Source: Theocolax elegans (Eukaryota; Arthropoda; Insecta; Hymenoptera; Cerocephalidae). From it: 64,000 bases of DNA. Positions 13,741-25,278 of the stretch are shown here, one piece after another. Positions within the stretch are counted from its first letter, which is position 1; the number at the start of each line of letters is the position of its first letter. The notes under the pieces are model-generated. The model was not told where the DNA came from. It ran no database searches and saw nothing but the letters and a program-made list of their open reading frames with translations. The stretch spans positions 17,373,201 to 17,437,200 of the forward strand of contig CM047427.1 of assembly GCA_026168455.1 (NCBI GenBank), written 5' to 3'. The position numbers were made by a program, and so were the translations under genes.

Positions 13741-14453
13741 ATTATTTCGACATAATAAATTAATGTACGCAACGCAATTCTTTAACATTTTGTAAACTGA
13801 CGATTAATTGTGATAATAAATAAATTTATACCCTAGTAGAAATAAAAAATTGAAAGTATTTTCAAAAGTAGAAACTGGCTACTGTAACTGTTTAAAACTT
13901 TTTACATTTTTAATGCCTAGAAAATGTTAATGAATTGTCTATAACAAATGCATTTAAATGAGACTAGTTTAAATGTACAATAAATTGATAGTTTATACTA
14001 TTAAAAAATATACAATTTATTTTGTAAGAATCTTGTAATACCTAGGAACTAATAATTGTACACGCTAAAACTTTTGGAGTTAATTTTAACTTTAAAAAAC
14101 CAGTTAATATTTCTTAGAGTTGAATATAGCTCTAATTAGAGTTAATTTAACACTTTACCATAGAGTGAATATATTTGAAATCTAAGTAAAGTTAATATTT
14201 AGAGTTATATTTTAATTATACTAATATTTAGATAAACTGTATGTTTAGTTCTTAACTATAAATAAGTTTAGTTATAACAGTCTTTGGTATTAATACGATC
14301 GTAATGTTCACTTTACCATTCGGTATTACGATCACGGTATGATAGTATCAACAGATTGATTCACATATGAAGATTGAACACACAAAAAAAATTAGTATTT
14401 ACCGAAGGTACGTAAAAAAATGTTTATATATGCATAGATAAATATACATATAT
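13741..14453. other. Gene-free AT-rich stretch
   Basis: Many scattered AGAGTTAA-like words at 14080-14200 suggest decayed short repeats. Nothing else is visible. Confidence 0.4.
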
Positions 14454-15449
14454 GGGGTATTCCACGTGAAGTGGTCCGATCAAAATTTTAAAATGCACAA
14501 AATTTTGAGTACACATTGTAAATGTTTTTCAGAATACAGAAAAAAATTTTTAGGTACTGGAATTTATTAGCTCAAAAGTTATTCTAACCTCAAAAAGTGA
14601 ACTTTTTCCAGTTTTTTTCAACACCAGCTGGGTTCATCGCTATTTAACTCAAAATCTATCAACTTTTACTATACAACATTATATGTAACATTCGTTGCTA
14701 ATTATGTCTAGAATTTATCCTTCTGGGTAAGAATTTCTAATTTCAAGGTAAATGTTAGATAAACTACATGTCAATATTCAACTTGAAAAAAATCTAACTT
14801 CGCCACAATTGATTTTTGTATCCAAAAGTCCAAAAGAAAGCTTGGAGCAATACCTTTCAAATGATCTGTAGCATTTTTATGGCCTTCAATTCTGTAAAAA
14901 GTTATGATAATTTAAAGAAAGACAAAAAATTCACAAAAATTAACATGGTATTTCCCATTTAAATTTTTAAAAAAATTTCGTGTTTCTTTAAATTATCATA
15001 ACTTTTTACAGAATTGAAGGCCATAAAAATGCTACAGATCATTTGAAAGGTATTGCTCCAAGCTTTCTTTTGGACTTTTGGATACAAAAATCAATTGTGG
15101 CGAAGTTAGATTTTTTTTAAGTTGAATATTGACATGTAGTTTATCTAACATTTACCTTGAAATTAGAAATTCTAACCCAGAAGAATAAATTCTAGATATA
15201 ATTAGCAACGAATGTTACATATAATGTTCTATAGTAAAAGTTGATAGATTTTGAGTTATATAGCGGTAAACCCAGCTGGTGTTGAAAAAAACTAGAAAAA
15301 ATTCACTTTTTGAGGTTAGAATAACTTTTGAGCAAATAGATTCCAGTACCTAAAAATTTTTTTCTGTATTCTGAAAATCATTTGCAAAGTGTTCCCAAAA
15401 TTTGGTGCATTTTAAAATTTTGATCGGACCACTTCACGTGGAATTATCC
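14454..15449. mobile_element. Long foldback element, ~1 kb palindrome
   Basis: The two halves are near-perfect reverse complements, each about 460 bp, around a ~65-bp spacer near 14920-14985. Outer termini read GGGGTATTCCACGTGAAGTGG on the left and the inverse (GGATAATTCCACGTGAAGTGG) on the right. There is no coding capacity. The left terminus recurs, degenerate, at 52062-52120, so this is a dispersed family. Target duplication is unclear because the flanks are TA-rich. RNA from either strand would form a long hairpin. Confidence 0.85.
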
Positions 15450-15587
15450 ATATAAATATTAAATATATGTAAATATTTAAGTATTTAAAATAAATAAATA
15501 GACATAAAATCTTATGTATTTGTGTTTACTTAAATGTAACCTAGAAAAGAGAGCACATGTTTATGAAATTGTACATTCTTGTTACAG

Positions 15588-15669
15588 GAGACTCACAATA
15601 GCTGTGATATATTTGCACAATATTTATTAAAAAATGGAATAAGTTATGATATTGTAGAAAAATTAACGG
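15588..15669 (+). CDS. Candidate internal exon of unknown gene
   Basis: An ~82-nt segment lies between a plausible acceptor (TTGTTACAG) and a donor (CGG then GTAAGC). One frame is open throughout and reads ETHNSCDIFAQYLLKNG and onward to EKLTG. I do not recognise it. It could be part of a host gene or of a repeat gene whose other exons lie outside or are lost. The region around it is repeat-rich. Confidence 0.25.
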
Positions 15670-16165
15670 GTAAGCTAAATAAAATTTTATTAAATTATTT
15701 ATGTAATTTAATTAATTGCTTTTTTAATTTTTTCTAGAGTTTAAGTTACACCTATGATTCTAAAAGTTCAAAACAAGTTAAACAAGTTAAAATTTGAAGA
15801 ATAATTTAAAATAATAATTTATTGTTGCAAAATGTTTACATATGATCTATGTACAACTTTGATAAATTATGATGTTTAATGCATGACATAGAGAAGCATT
15901 TGTGAGTATATGTTATTCAATACTTGAACAAAAGATTTGCGATAACCCAACTTGTAATTTAAAATTAATTTTGACATTCTTATTAAGTATATCATAACAT
16001 ATATCAGTTTACGAAAGCTTATGACTATATTTTGCCAAATACTTCTAATGACCAAGCATGTAATTTAAAATTAGTTTTGGAATTCTTTTTAAGTAAATCA
16101 TTACTATATCAGTTAATGTTATCCTTAAACTGGTGCGAACATTTAGCCTTTAAAACTTTTACTGA

Positions 16166-16829
16166 CAAGGAGAGTATCCCAGGTCCGGATCACGGATCTT
16201 GTCCTAACTCTAGGATAAGTTTTGTTATATAAAAATATGAAGAAAACCAGAGTTATAGACCCTAACGCTCGATATTACGGAAGTTATACACTGTTAATGC
16301 TATTTTTAAAAAAAAAGAACCTTTACTTCAAATGCTTATAACTTTTAAACAATAAATTATCAGCCCTCAAATATAAATTCATTTAAAAGCTGAGATAAAA
16401 TAGATACAGTTTAAAAAAAAAAGCTCAAATCCGTTGCAATGGAGCAAAGTTGTAGCAGAAATAAAAATTTGTAGAAATTTAGCTTAACAAATCACAGTGC
16501 TTAATTTTCGTCAAAATTTCTACAAATTTTTATTTCTGCTACAACTTTGCTCCATTGCAACGGATTTGAGCTTATTTTTTTTTAACTGTATCTATTTTAT
16601 CTCAGCTTTTAAATGAATTTATATTTGAGGGCTGATAGTTTATTGTTTAAAAGTTATAAGCATTTGAAGTAAAGGTTCTTTTTTTTTTTAAATAGCATTA
16701 ACAGTGTATAACTTCCGTAATATCGAGCGTTAGGGTCTATAACTCTGGCTTTCTTCATATTTTTATATAACAAAACTTATCCTAGAGTTAGGACAAGATC
16801 CGTGATCCGGACCTGGGATATTCTCCTTG
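16166..16829. mobile_element. Foldback MITE, CAAGG ends, 3-bp TGA duplication
   Basis: A 664-bp palindrome with arms of about 320 bp meeting near 16495. It starts CAAGGAGAGTATCCC, ends with the inverse, and is flanked by TGA at 16163-16165 and 16830-16832. There is no coding sequence. Arms share motifs (CGGATC, TCCTAACT, ATAAAAATATGAAGAAA) with the neighbouring element at 16865-17409, so they belong to related families. A 3-bp duplication suits CACTA or PIF/Harbinger-type movers. Confidence 0.85.
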
Positions 16830-16864
16830 TGAGTATGAACAAATATTTTGATGTTTCATACTTA

Positions 16865-17409
16865 CAAGGGAAGTACATGACCTCCGGGAAACGGATCTCA
16901 TCCTAACTTTGGTATGTCTTTTATAATATAAAAATATGAAGAAAGCCAAGTTAAAGTTGAGTTCAAGTAGACATGGTTTGAAAAAAAAGAAGCTCAAATT
17001 GCTTAATTTGAAGCAAAGTTATGAAGAAAATAAGAAATTGAAGATTATTAGGCCAAAATTTAATATGACAAATTTATTGTTTCTTTTGGCCTAATAATCT
17101 TCAATTTCTTATTTTCTTCATAACTTTGCTTCAAATTAAGCAATTTGAGCTTCTTTTTTTCAAACCATATCTACTTGAACTCAACTTTCTTCTGGTTTTT
17201 CGTTCGATTGTTTATCTTTATATGTTTTCGAGTTATAAGCGACCGAATTGGAAGTAATTTTTACTGCTATTATTATTGGATGTCGAATAACTTCCGTAAA
17301 AGTGGCCATTGGCAAGAGATAACTTGGCTTTCTTCATATTTTTATATTATAAAAGACATACCAAAGTTAGGATGAGATCCGTTTCCCGAGGGTCATGTAC
17401 TTCCCTTGT
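16865..17409. mobile_element. Foldback MITE, CAAGG ends, 3-bp TTA duplication
   Basis: A 545-bp element with palindromic ends CAAGGGAAGTACATGACC, flanked by TTA at 16862-16864 and 17410-17412. The related sequence at 17828-17870 reads straight across the junction and serves as an empty site. The arms are unequal: about 150 bp present in the right arm is missing from the left, so this is an internally deleted copy. A fuller sister is at 54301-54878. Confidence 0.85.
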
Positions 17410-17835
17410 TAGTAAAGTTATTTTATAATCTTCCTACAAGTTTATTATAATCATTAGAATTGAAATTAAGCCAAATCTTATTAACTTTGACCTATTCGCT
17501 TAAATTTTTTCCTATTAGAATGTGTGTTTGTCTTCCAAGAATATTATACGATAACTATGTATGTATTTACAACCTATCAAAATTGTTTTTAAAAATAATA
17601 TGAAATTCTTAATTAAGATTAATTAAGAATAATTTAATCATGCGTCAAAAGGTTTTAGAAATATTATTACAAATTTCAAACTAAAATAATGATAATACGC
17701 TTATGAGTATATTTTGTTAAATACTTGCAATTTTAAAACCAATCTTGTAATTTAAAATTAATTTTAGAATTCTTTTTAAGTATATCATTACTATATCAGT
17801 TTATGTAATCCTTAAACTGGTATTGAGCACGAACA

Positions 17836-18340
17836 AATATTTTGATGTTACATACTTAGTAAAGTTATTTTATAATCTTCCTACAAGTTTTTAAATTTTC
17901 TCCCAATAGAATGCAATTCTTTTGTCTTCCAAAAGTATTATACAATAAATATATACATTAAGAAATAAAAGTAGCTTTATTATCATAATTGGGGAGTGTC
18001 ATACTCAATTACAAATTCAAATTTCGCGCCACAAAATAGCAGATGAAAAAAGCAACAAATTTACTTATAACAATTATTAAAAACAAATTTCCGCAAATCC
18101 AGAAGTTAGTTGCCCTCCGTTATGTAATTATCTCTCATTTCACAAAGTTTCAAGTTAGTATAACGATACGTTGCCGAGAAAACCTTGAAAAATATAAATA
18201 TTATAGAAAACGACGTATTTGTCGAGGAAATTACGAATCAGTATATAAATAAATGTAAGTTTGATTTATATATGTAACTTTTTAATTAAGTTTTTAATAA
18301 CAAACAACTTTAAAAAAAGAAGAAAATGTCGATCTTTGAG
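17836..18340. other. Gene-free stretch
   Basis: AT-rich. The frame at 18043-18252 has no recognisable domain. Confidence 0.4.
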
Positions 18341-18396
18341 GGTCAATCCAAGTTAAACAAGGAATAAAAAAAATTTTTATTTTCAATTTGAAAAAT

Positions 18397-18443
18397 CGTG
18401 CAACGTTTCGTCCACTGGTTTGCGGACCTCTTCAGGCACTGTT
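18397..18443 (-). ncRNA. Hammerhead-ribozyme-like site of a Penelope-like element
   Basis: On the minus strand the order is: stem I strand GUGC, core CUGAAGA, stem II strand GGUCC, loop, stem II strand GGAC, GAAAC, GUU, then GCAC. This matches the hammerhead core, with A at the tolerant position 7. Stem III is only two pairs (AC/GU) and cleavage would fall after the last U. Stem II pairs GUCC with GGAC and leaves one extra G. Penelope-like elements are known to carry type I hammerheads with tiny stem III in their terminal repeats, and this lies just downstream of the endonuclease remnant on the same strand. Confidence 0.6.
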
Positions 18444-18706
18444 TATTAACAAAAAAACAAAAACCAAATATACATAAAAATAATATATAAATGAACAAAA
18501 TTTCAACCACACACTTTCCAGCACAAAATAAAATTAAATACCTTCGTAAAAACAATGTATACGTTTCAAATTTTACTCCATTGTAAGGTAACGTCCAAGT
18601 GAATAATAAATTAGTCAACTCGACTATATATAAATACATGTGAACATTATCAAATAATTAATTATGAGAAATAGACATACATCAATATTCCGAGCAAAAC
18701 AAACTG

Positions 18707-19115
18707 TTACAAAATCCTTTTATAAATATTACTGAGCATTTGAGTGTCTTCCTTCTTATTTATAGTATATTTACAATTATTAATATGCAGCATCTCTGAA
18801 ATAATACGTTTTTTATATGAGGGTTCTTTGTCTAAAACCGAAACATTGTCAAAATTGAATGTATGATTATTTTGTAGCATATGTAGGCTAACAACAGAAT
18901 CACTATTATACGTGTTTTTGTGTTCTCTAATTCTATCTTTTAATGCACGTTTTGTTTGTCCTATATAAGAAGAATTACACTCATTACAATTAAACTTATA
19001 AACAACGTTACATAAATCAAGCTTTTTTGTCGTATCTTTACATAATGTTATGACATTATCAAGTTTTTTATTAATATTAGGCACTGTACCTATGTTGAAT
19101 TTTTTCAACATTTTT
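18707..19115 (-). pseudogene. Penelope-like element, GIY-YIG endonuclease C-terminal fragment
   Basis: A 134-residue open frame without the reverse transcriptase that should precede it. It shows the linker NIGTVPNINKKLDNVI, then VVYKF, a C..C pair (NCNECN), YIGQTKR and RIREH, which is the GIY-YIG nuclease pattern of Penelope-like elements with their zinc-binding insert. The nuclease nicks target DNA for retrotransposition. The copy is 5'-truncated at about 19115, and the Met at 19111 is simply the first ATG after the breakpoint. The matching 3' terminal sequence with a hammerhead-like site follows at 18397-18443. Confidence 0.85.
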
Positions 19116-19224
19116 TATGTTGGATTTTTGTGATCGCGAGTGATGTTGTTATTATTTTAAAAACATTCAATGATTTGACACAAGACTATTTAAAATTCAA
19201 AAGCGTAGAGAAAAAAAACTAGCA

Positions 19225-20250
19225 AGGGATTTTCACAGTATGGTTAATTACCCTATTTTGGTAGCAGAAGGAGATGAAGAAGACGCCAATATGTACGTTC
19301 TTGAGAAGTGCCCTCTTCCGGAATTGCATTTATTGCAAGGAGTGGTGAATCACTTGTTTTGGAAGGGTGTACTTCCGGCTGTAGGTCGTGAAAATGCTCT
19401 GCTTTGGCCGCAAAATTAAAACTAGTTGCTAAAAACTACGATGGTGAAATTTTCGAGGGTAATGCATGCAGAATGCTCATAAAAATGCTGATGGATTAAA
19501 CGACCCTGAAATTTATAAAGAAGGCGGACCTTTTCGATCGCAGCCTTTCATCGCTACGTTTAACGGGATGTCGGACCTAAATTACAGGAATCTGCAACTT
19601 TCAACCCAAAAATTATATCTAAATATAATTAGCTGAAAACATAAGGAAGAGCTTGACGTTTTGATTTTTTAATGAAAAAGCATGTATTAAATAATAATTG
19701 AATAAACAATGTTTAGTCGGTAATTATTGATCTAAAAAGGCATCATCTTTCAACCCAAATATCGTGATCAAATTATGGATTTAAAAATCTGGAAAAATTT
19801 GGGTACATTATTTAAAACATACCTAAGGGCTTGACGTTCGGCGTTTTTTAAAAACTTTATTCATTTGTTTATAAAAAAAAGTAGAAAATGACCATTTTCT
19901 GGGTCCGACATCCCCTTAAGGCAATGAATAAGATTGTAGAAACTTGCTTTTCTACAAAAAAGGCTGATACGAGCGAACTAGATAAAAATTTAAGAGAATT
20001 ACGCACAGCTTTTGATAGTACGGGAGTATCAAAGACATTAAAAATCCATATTCTTTTAGATCATTTGAAGGATAGCCTTTTGTACTTAAGCAATGATGGC
20101 TTGGGCGTATGGTCTGAGCAAGCGGGGAAATCCGTTCACCGAGAATTCTCAATGTATTGGGAAAGATTCAAAATAAACGCTATTAATTATCCATTTTTCG
20201 TAGAGCGTTTATTTAAAGCAGTGGTTTCGTTTTCTTCCTACCACTTATAA
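19225..20250 (+). pseudogene. Broken repeat-borne gene of unknown family, interrupted by a MITE
   Basis: Three frame segments follow one another on the plus strand: one with CPLPELHLLQGVVNHLF (about 19230-19419), one with YDGEIFEGNACRML (about 19425-19500), and one of 120 codons that contains HILLDHLKDSL, GVWSEQAGKSVHREF and ends AVVSFSSYHL (ends 20250). The TTAA MITE at 19564-19915 splits it, and removing the MITE joins ATF and KAMNKIVETCF smoothly. Proteins with this SEQ-plus-H pattern recur in many copies in invertebrate genomes, from my memory of such sequences. I cannot name the family, though a transposon protein is likely. Confidence 0.5.
19564..19915. mobile_element. MITE with TTAA target duplication (family 2, copy 2)
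   Basis: A 352-bp element flanked by TTAA (19560-19563 and 19916-19919) with termini CGGGATGTCGGACC and, inverted, GGGGATGTCGGACC. It shares internal phrases with the copy at 11547-11926. It sits inside a decayed coding sequence. Confidence 0.85.
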
Positions 20251-20630
20251 AAATTTATTACTATAAATGAGATAATTTAGTTATATGCATGTATGTACAG
20301 TGGATTAGGCCTATAGGGGAGACCACTTTAAAAAAAACGCGCCTTGATATTTATCTCATAGATGGTATGGAAATAATATCTATATATTATATCTATACTA
20401 TGTCTTATGAAGAGATAAACTACGTAAAAAGTAAAAAGTATGCATATTTTCGAAACAGGATCAGCTAGGATTTCAATTAGAACGGTTTTTTCATTATAAA
20501 GTAATAAGGAATCAAATGTCACTTCCAGTTTTCTTTGTCATTTTAATGCAACCCATCTCTGGTTCAAGCTCAGTGTGCATTATAATCAAAAGTTTGTATT
20601 ACTGTAATCAATATATCTATCTTTTATAAT
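20251..20630. other. Unassigned AT-rich stretch
   Basis: No gene or clear repeat is visible. Confidence 0.35.
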
Positions 20631-20682
20631 TATAGCATTTTTTAAATAATATATTTTTCAAAATTTAATGCAGAGGCTTTTA

Positions 20683-21018
20683 AATATTACGAAAATATAT
20701 TTGAAAATACGTTAGAAAATTTATTTGTATTAGTCGATGACGTTGAATAGTAAGTTTCAATTTTTATTCTTATCAAAAATAAAATGTATGTTCTAATTTA
20801 ACATTTTATTTTATTTAATTTTAAATAATGTAGGAAAGTAGATATTGAAAAGGCCCGAAAAGAGATATCAGAAGGTTCTCAATACACTTCCGCAAAATCA
20901 ATAACAGTGACAGAATTTTCTTGAAAGAAATTTCCGCAACTTCTGAAAACTGTGCAACTACATCATCAGAGTTGATAGAAACAGAATGCACAGTACAAGA
21001 AATAATACAAAAAATTGT
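20683..21018 (+). pseudogene. Possible decayed exons upstream of the BED finger
   Basis: Two segments look like exons: about 20683-20749 (after a GCAG acceptor, before GTAAGT) encoding AFKYYENIFENTLENLF, and about 20835-21018 (after GTAG) encoding VDIEKARKEISEGSQYTS and an acidic Ser/Thr-rich stretch. Joining them gives a TAG at the junction, and a TGA lies inside the second. If they belong with the BED exon, the gene is dead or the splice choice is wrong. Confidence 0.25.
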
Positions 21019-21181
21019 ACAGGGTAATAAAAAATATACATATTATACAATTATAAACATTAATAAAACATAATTATTGATATTGAATATAGAAAATTAA
21101 AAATTTTTGTGGTCCATGATTTTCTTGAATGTACATTTTTTAAATTAAATTATTTATAAATATTCAACACAAACTCACAAT

Positions 21182-21373
21182 AAAGTCTGGGATCATGTCA
21201 AATTACTGTTAGACCAAAAAAATTGGCGATGTTTGCACTGCCACAAAGTTTATAAATATAGCGGTAACACCTCAAAAATGAGCAAACATTTGACAGCAAT
21301 ACATACGAATTTTTTTGAAAAACATTATCAAAAACCTGCAGAAGTGCGTTCTAATAAGATTGAAAGAAAATCC
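21182..21373 (+). CDS. BED-type zinc finger exon, probably from a hAT-like element
   Basis: The frame reads KVWDHVKLL, then WRCLHCHKVYKY, SKMSKHLTAIH: an aromatic residue, C-x2-C and H-x4-H spacing typical of a BED zinc finger, which binds DNA in hAT transposases and in host ZBED proteins. The segment ends at a good donor (TCC then GTAAGT), and a further acceptor (TTTTTCTAATTCAG) follows at about 21454. No catalytic domain is visible downstream, so this is a fragment or the first part of a gene lost by decay. Confidence 0.55.
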
Positions 21374-22106
21374 GTAAGTATTTAATGGTATACAAGATGA
21401 CATTTATTAATGTAGGTATTATTATAATTAATACAGTTATTTTTCTAATTCAGAAATCAACTGTGTTTGCTTTGGCGATATTAAAATATTACGGGTAGCT
21501 CAGAAGTAAGGCATAATGGGTGCGTGTGCGTATTAAACTAGTCAAACCCTGAATAATAACAGGCAATAAACATAAATTAGTTGAAACTCAAAGACCGGGA
21601 AATACGATCGAAATGAGAGACGGAAAGTAAAGAAAAAGGATCTATTGTGTTGAAAGAACAATAATAGGAGACATAGCTTTCGAGACATCTGGTCCCCATA
21701 CTTTCTGACTATCCATCGAACACTTCCTGCGTAAAAATAGATAAATTCATATGAACTTGATATAATGTTTAGGTTCACATAAAGTTTGTATAAATGTATC
21801 CAATGGCACAGTCCTGAACTTCATTCATGATTGTGCTAAAGTTCAGCTAAAGTTTATAAATAATTTAAAAACAGCATGAGCCAAACTTTATATTAACTTT
21901 ATTTAAACTTTATATTGATTTATAAAAATTGGGTTTTTTAATCTGTATATAATTTCATATATAAATTTATATACATAATTCTGAGGATTTTAAGAAGAAA
22001 AAAGTAATGTTAAATGTTACCCAATCCACATCTGAAAAAAAGCATTCATATGTTTTTCAAAATTTGACGTAGAGGTTAATCATCAGCATCGAAGTTGCCG
22101 CCGTAG

Positions 22107-22287
22107 GACCGTTCAAGTCGGCGTTGAGGGTTAGACTGACGAATAACCGTGAAACAACATTCTTAGTAACTACCAGTAAACAAGAAGTCAATTGTTTACT
22201 GGTTGCTAAGAGACGTTTATAAAAATATCTTGACAACTAAAAATTTGCTATGTGTCAGTCTAACCCTCAACGCCGACTTGAACGGTC
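22107..22287. mobile_element. Short MITE with perfect 34-bp terminal inverted repeats
   Basis: A 181-bp element whose ends, 22107-22140 and 22254-22287, are perfect inverses (left end GACCGTTCAAGTCGGCGTTG). An inner hairpin (CAGTAAACAA against TTGTTTACTG) sits at about 22172-22202. It is non-coding and looks young. No target duplication could be assigned. Confidence 0.8.
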
Positions 22288-22309
22288 TTAACTCCATTAA
22301 AATCTCACG

Positions 22310-22930
22310 GTCTAGAATTCCAAGGAAACGATAACTGAACGCCTTTTTAAACTCTTTCCAGGAATTAATCTGGTCCTTTACTGACAGGTATCATCGCACA
22401 GCCATCTTGGAGAAAATACAAGGAATCGCACTTAAAAACTCGCGATCCGTCTATGCCCTACTCTCAAAACAATTCTCCAGTTGCGGGAGATATTCTTCAG
22501 GTCCCTCCTTCCCCTCACCAGAAAACTGAATGCGCCAGCCTTGAAGCAGTTTTACACATTCTGTACTTCTCCTTGTATCAACTACCTCTTTCCGGCTCGC
22601 TTGGTATCGGAATCTTCGTCCCTTCTCCCTACTCGCCCTACTGCAGGCCTTCTGGTTTTTTGTCAATATTTCCTTCTATATTTACACAGTTTCTCTTTCG
22701 AACTGGAATCAGTACCAGAAACTTTAATCTTCTTCCCTTCGTTGGTCTTCGACCGATCGTCCTTAAACCCTAATTGAACGGGTTGTATTGCGGTTTGGTT
22801 CTGAGGAGTCTCCTTTTGTGAAATAGGAGTGATTTGTGTCCACAAACTACCACATTCTCCCAACTTCTGAATTATGATAGTTGAGTCCCTTCGTTTGCAT
22901 GACTGTTCCAGCAACGACTCACGCACTTCA
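22310..22930 (-). pseudogene. LTR-retrotransposon gag remnant
   Basis: Read on the minus strand, a basic and acidic linker (in 22663-22926) is followed by a gag-like segment with FSGEGKEGPEEYLPQLE (in 22451-22666) and then, in another frame, a short piece with WKEFKKAF (about 22320-22400). The order and motifs match the Retrotrans_gag domain of Ty3/Gypsy-like elements. Stops and frameshifts separate the pieces, and no protease, reverse transcriptase or LTR is visible nearby. It is a dead fragment. Confidence 0.6.
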
Positions 22931-24008
22931 TGATAATTGCAAACTTCCAGTTCATTCTCCTCACTTGCTATCCTACGCTCTCTAGAGTCTCTTTTAGAAT
23001 TGAAATGAACTATTTTTTCAGTTTTCTTTCTGAACTAATCTAATACAACTGGAGACGTGCTTGTCCTATAACTTTCTTATTTGATTGGAATGTATAGTAT
23101 TTTATCTGCATAGTATAATAATATTCTGGTCAGTGTTAGAAATGCAATTTTTAAGTGTATCGCCTTAGAAAATAGTAGAATCTGTAACTTTACTTATTAT
23201 ATTATGCGGATAGAATACTATTCATACTAATCACAAAAGAAAGTTACAGAGCAGACTTCTCTAGTTGTATTAGATTAGGTTATATCAGAAAGTAAACTGA
23301 AAAATTATTTCATTTATTACATTTTAGCAGGATCTTACAAGTAAAAATTTTTATTTCTGTAATAATAACGAGGGCACTCAGGTTATGCTTTTCTACCTGT
23401 CAAAATAAATCACAAATTAAAAAACGATTAACTAGAATCAATACTGAAATAACTATTTTATGTTATTTGACCTGGCACCTTGAAAACTACTCATCGGTTT
23501 TAAAGAAAACATTTGTAAATTAAGAAAAAATTTGTAAATATTGTAAATTTTTTAGTTTTTCAATAATTTTATGATTATCTATTAAATATAAATATAATTA
23601 TTTTAAAAATATATAATAATATCAATTTTTACTTAAAAGCTTATGTAAAAATTTTCATATATTTAATACATACTTTTATTTTAAAGCCGTAGTGCTTCTG
23701 CATCCATTGGTTTGGATGCATCAACCCTTGATGCTGCAGGAGCACTTGTATTTGTGCGCTCTGTGGTTGGTGGAGCCTGGATACTATTTATGCTTTTCAA
23801 GCATTGATTAACAATTTCAGCTATAAGCGTGTTGGATGTTGATTGAAAGAATAAATTCATTTAATAAAATTGTCGTTGTCCAAAAAAAGGTAATAAAGTA
23901 CTTAATTTTGAATTAAAAAATAATCTGGTATGCTTTCTTTGTGGCTGCACTAAAGGTAGCCAATACTGCTGTGAAGGCATTTTCTGCTGCATAAAAGCTA
24001 GCTCCTGC

Positions 24009-24134
24009 GATGGTGGTAGCTGCTGGAAAGAAGGTAGCTGCTGTGATGGTGGTAGCTGCTGCGATGGTAGTAGCTGCTACGATGGTGGTAGCTGCTGCGA
24101 TGGTGGTAGCTGCTGCGAAGGTGGTTGCTGCTGC
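24009..24134 (-). repeat. 18-bp tandem repeat, seven units, possibly coding
   Basis: Seven copies of an 18-bp unit of type GATGGTGGTAGCTGCTGC. On the minus strand one frame reads repeated QQLPPS and another repeats of Ala/Thr/Ile; both are largely open, so coding use is undecided. The minus strand also shows an acceptor-like sequence (TTTTTTTCCAATAG, about 24221-24234) and, farther upstream, a donor (GTGAGT at about 24780), which hints at a Gln/Pro-rich gene that is now broken. Confidence 0.45.
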
Positions 24135-24343
24135 ATAGACCCTTCATATTCCCTTTACCGCTGGTGGTTTACTGCTGGCTGCCGATGCCTCGTCGCGAGA
24201 TTCTTAATTTTGATCTTGCTATTGGAAAAAAATATACATATATTAAACAACATGTCTCACTTATATATTTATACGTTAACAATATGACAAAGACTAAAAA
24301 ATATAAAGATACATGCAAGAATTAATAGTATATTACATACTAT

Positions 24344-24447
24344 GCCCAGTAAAATAAGAAATGTGTCGCATCACATGTAACTGTCGGCCGAGACGAAGCC
24401 GAGGTGGGCGAACATGTGATCCGAGGCTTTCTTTTTTACTGGCTAAG
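24344..24447. repeat. Small imperfect hairpin element
   Basis: The left part (CCCAGTAAAATAAGAAA ... ATCACATGT) and the right part are roughly 75% inverse of each other around a GC-rich centre. It is probably a tiny MITE. Confidence 0.45.
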
Positions 24448-25150
24448 GTGTGTATACTATTTTTCTGCCCGATGTTGCCGGAAAGTTGCCGCTTTCTGGT
24501 CGGAGGGCAGGAAACACATTTTTATACAGAAAAATATTACTTTTGTGCACGGTGCAAACCTATTTTAAACGTTAATTACAATTAATTAAAATATGGTTAA
24601 TTTTGTACTAATAAAAATTGTGCTCATTAATATTTTTTAGTATAATATTAAATATGTATATTCTTTTACTACGTGGATGCACCAATATACCCTACCGAAA
24701 AAAGTATTTTTTACATCTTAAAAGTATTTTATATAGAGTATTTGTTAACATTTTTGTTAAAAGTATAAAATAGATAATACTCACGCATTTTGTATGATGT
24801 CGCGAACACCGCAAGTAACTATTCTATTCTAACTGGAAAATGGTATTGTATTTCAACGCGTTGAAACTGTTTAACTCTCCTTTGTCTATCCGGTTATGTA
24901 AAAAAAACATGAAAATGGCGCGAAGTATTTACTGGCAATAGACCGTCATATTCTTGTCACTGACGTCAGCACTCAGAAAAAACAATGCTGAAAATGTAAT
25001 TTTTCGCTTCGCATAAAATCTCTATAGATCCTCCCTCGTCATTATTTCAAACATGAATTGTAGACTATAAAATGAGATTTAAGATTTCTAATTTTATTGT
25101 CATAATTAAGACAGTAATTTTAATGAGTACGTATTTAATATAAAAAATTA

Positions 25151-25278
25151 AATAACTATTATTCGAATAAATATTATGACTTTTGAATTATGGAATGATA
25201 GTTAGTTATTATACATAAACTAAATATTATTCTACACTTCAAAAGACCTAATATTTATTCGAATAACAGTTAGGTATT
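25151..25278. repeat. Small hairpin MITE
   Basis: Arms of about 38 bp (25151-25187 against 25238-25278) share ATTCGAATAAATATTA and CTTTTGAA in inverse. There is no coding content. Confidence 0.55.

Larger units (their letters stand above)
15925..17835. repeat. Degenerate ~110-170 bp repeats, split by two foldback elements
   Basis: A phrase of the type 'TTGTAATTTAAAATTAATTTT.GAATTCTTTTTAAGTATATCATTACTATATCAG' occurs at about 15951-16010, 16060-16115 and 17745-17803, with similar flanks. The third copy continues into a sequence around 17828-17870 that matches the empty site of the foldback element at 16865-17409. The two foldback elements were therefore inserted into a pre-existing repeat. Confidence 0.6.

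Noticed and set aside
16788..17375. Small frames inside the foldback elements
   Set aside because: They lie in palindromic MITE arms and mirror each other between strands.
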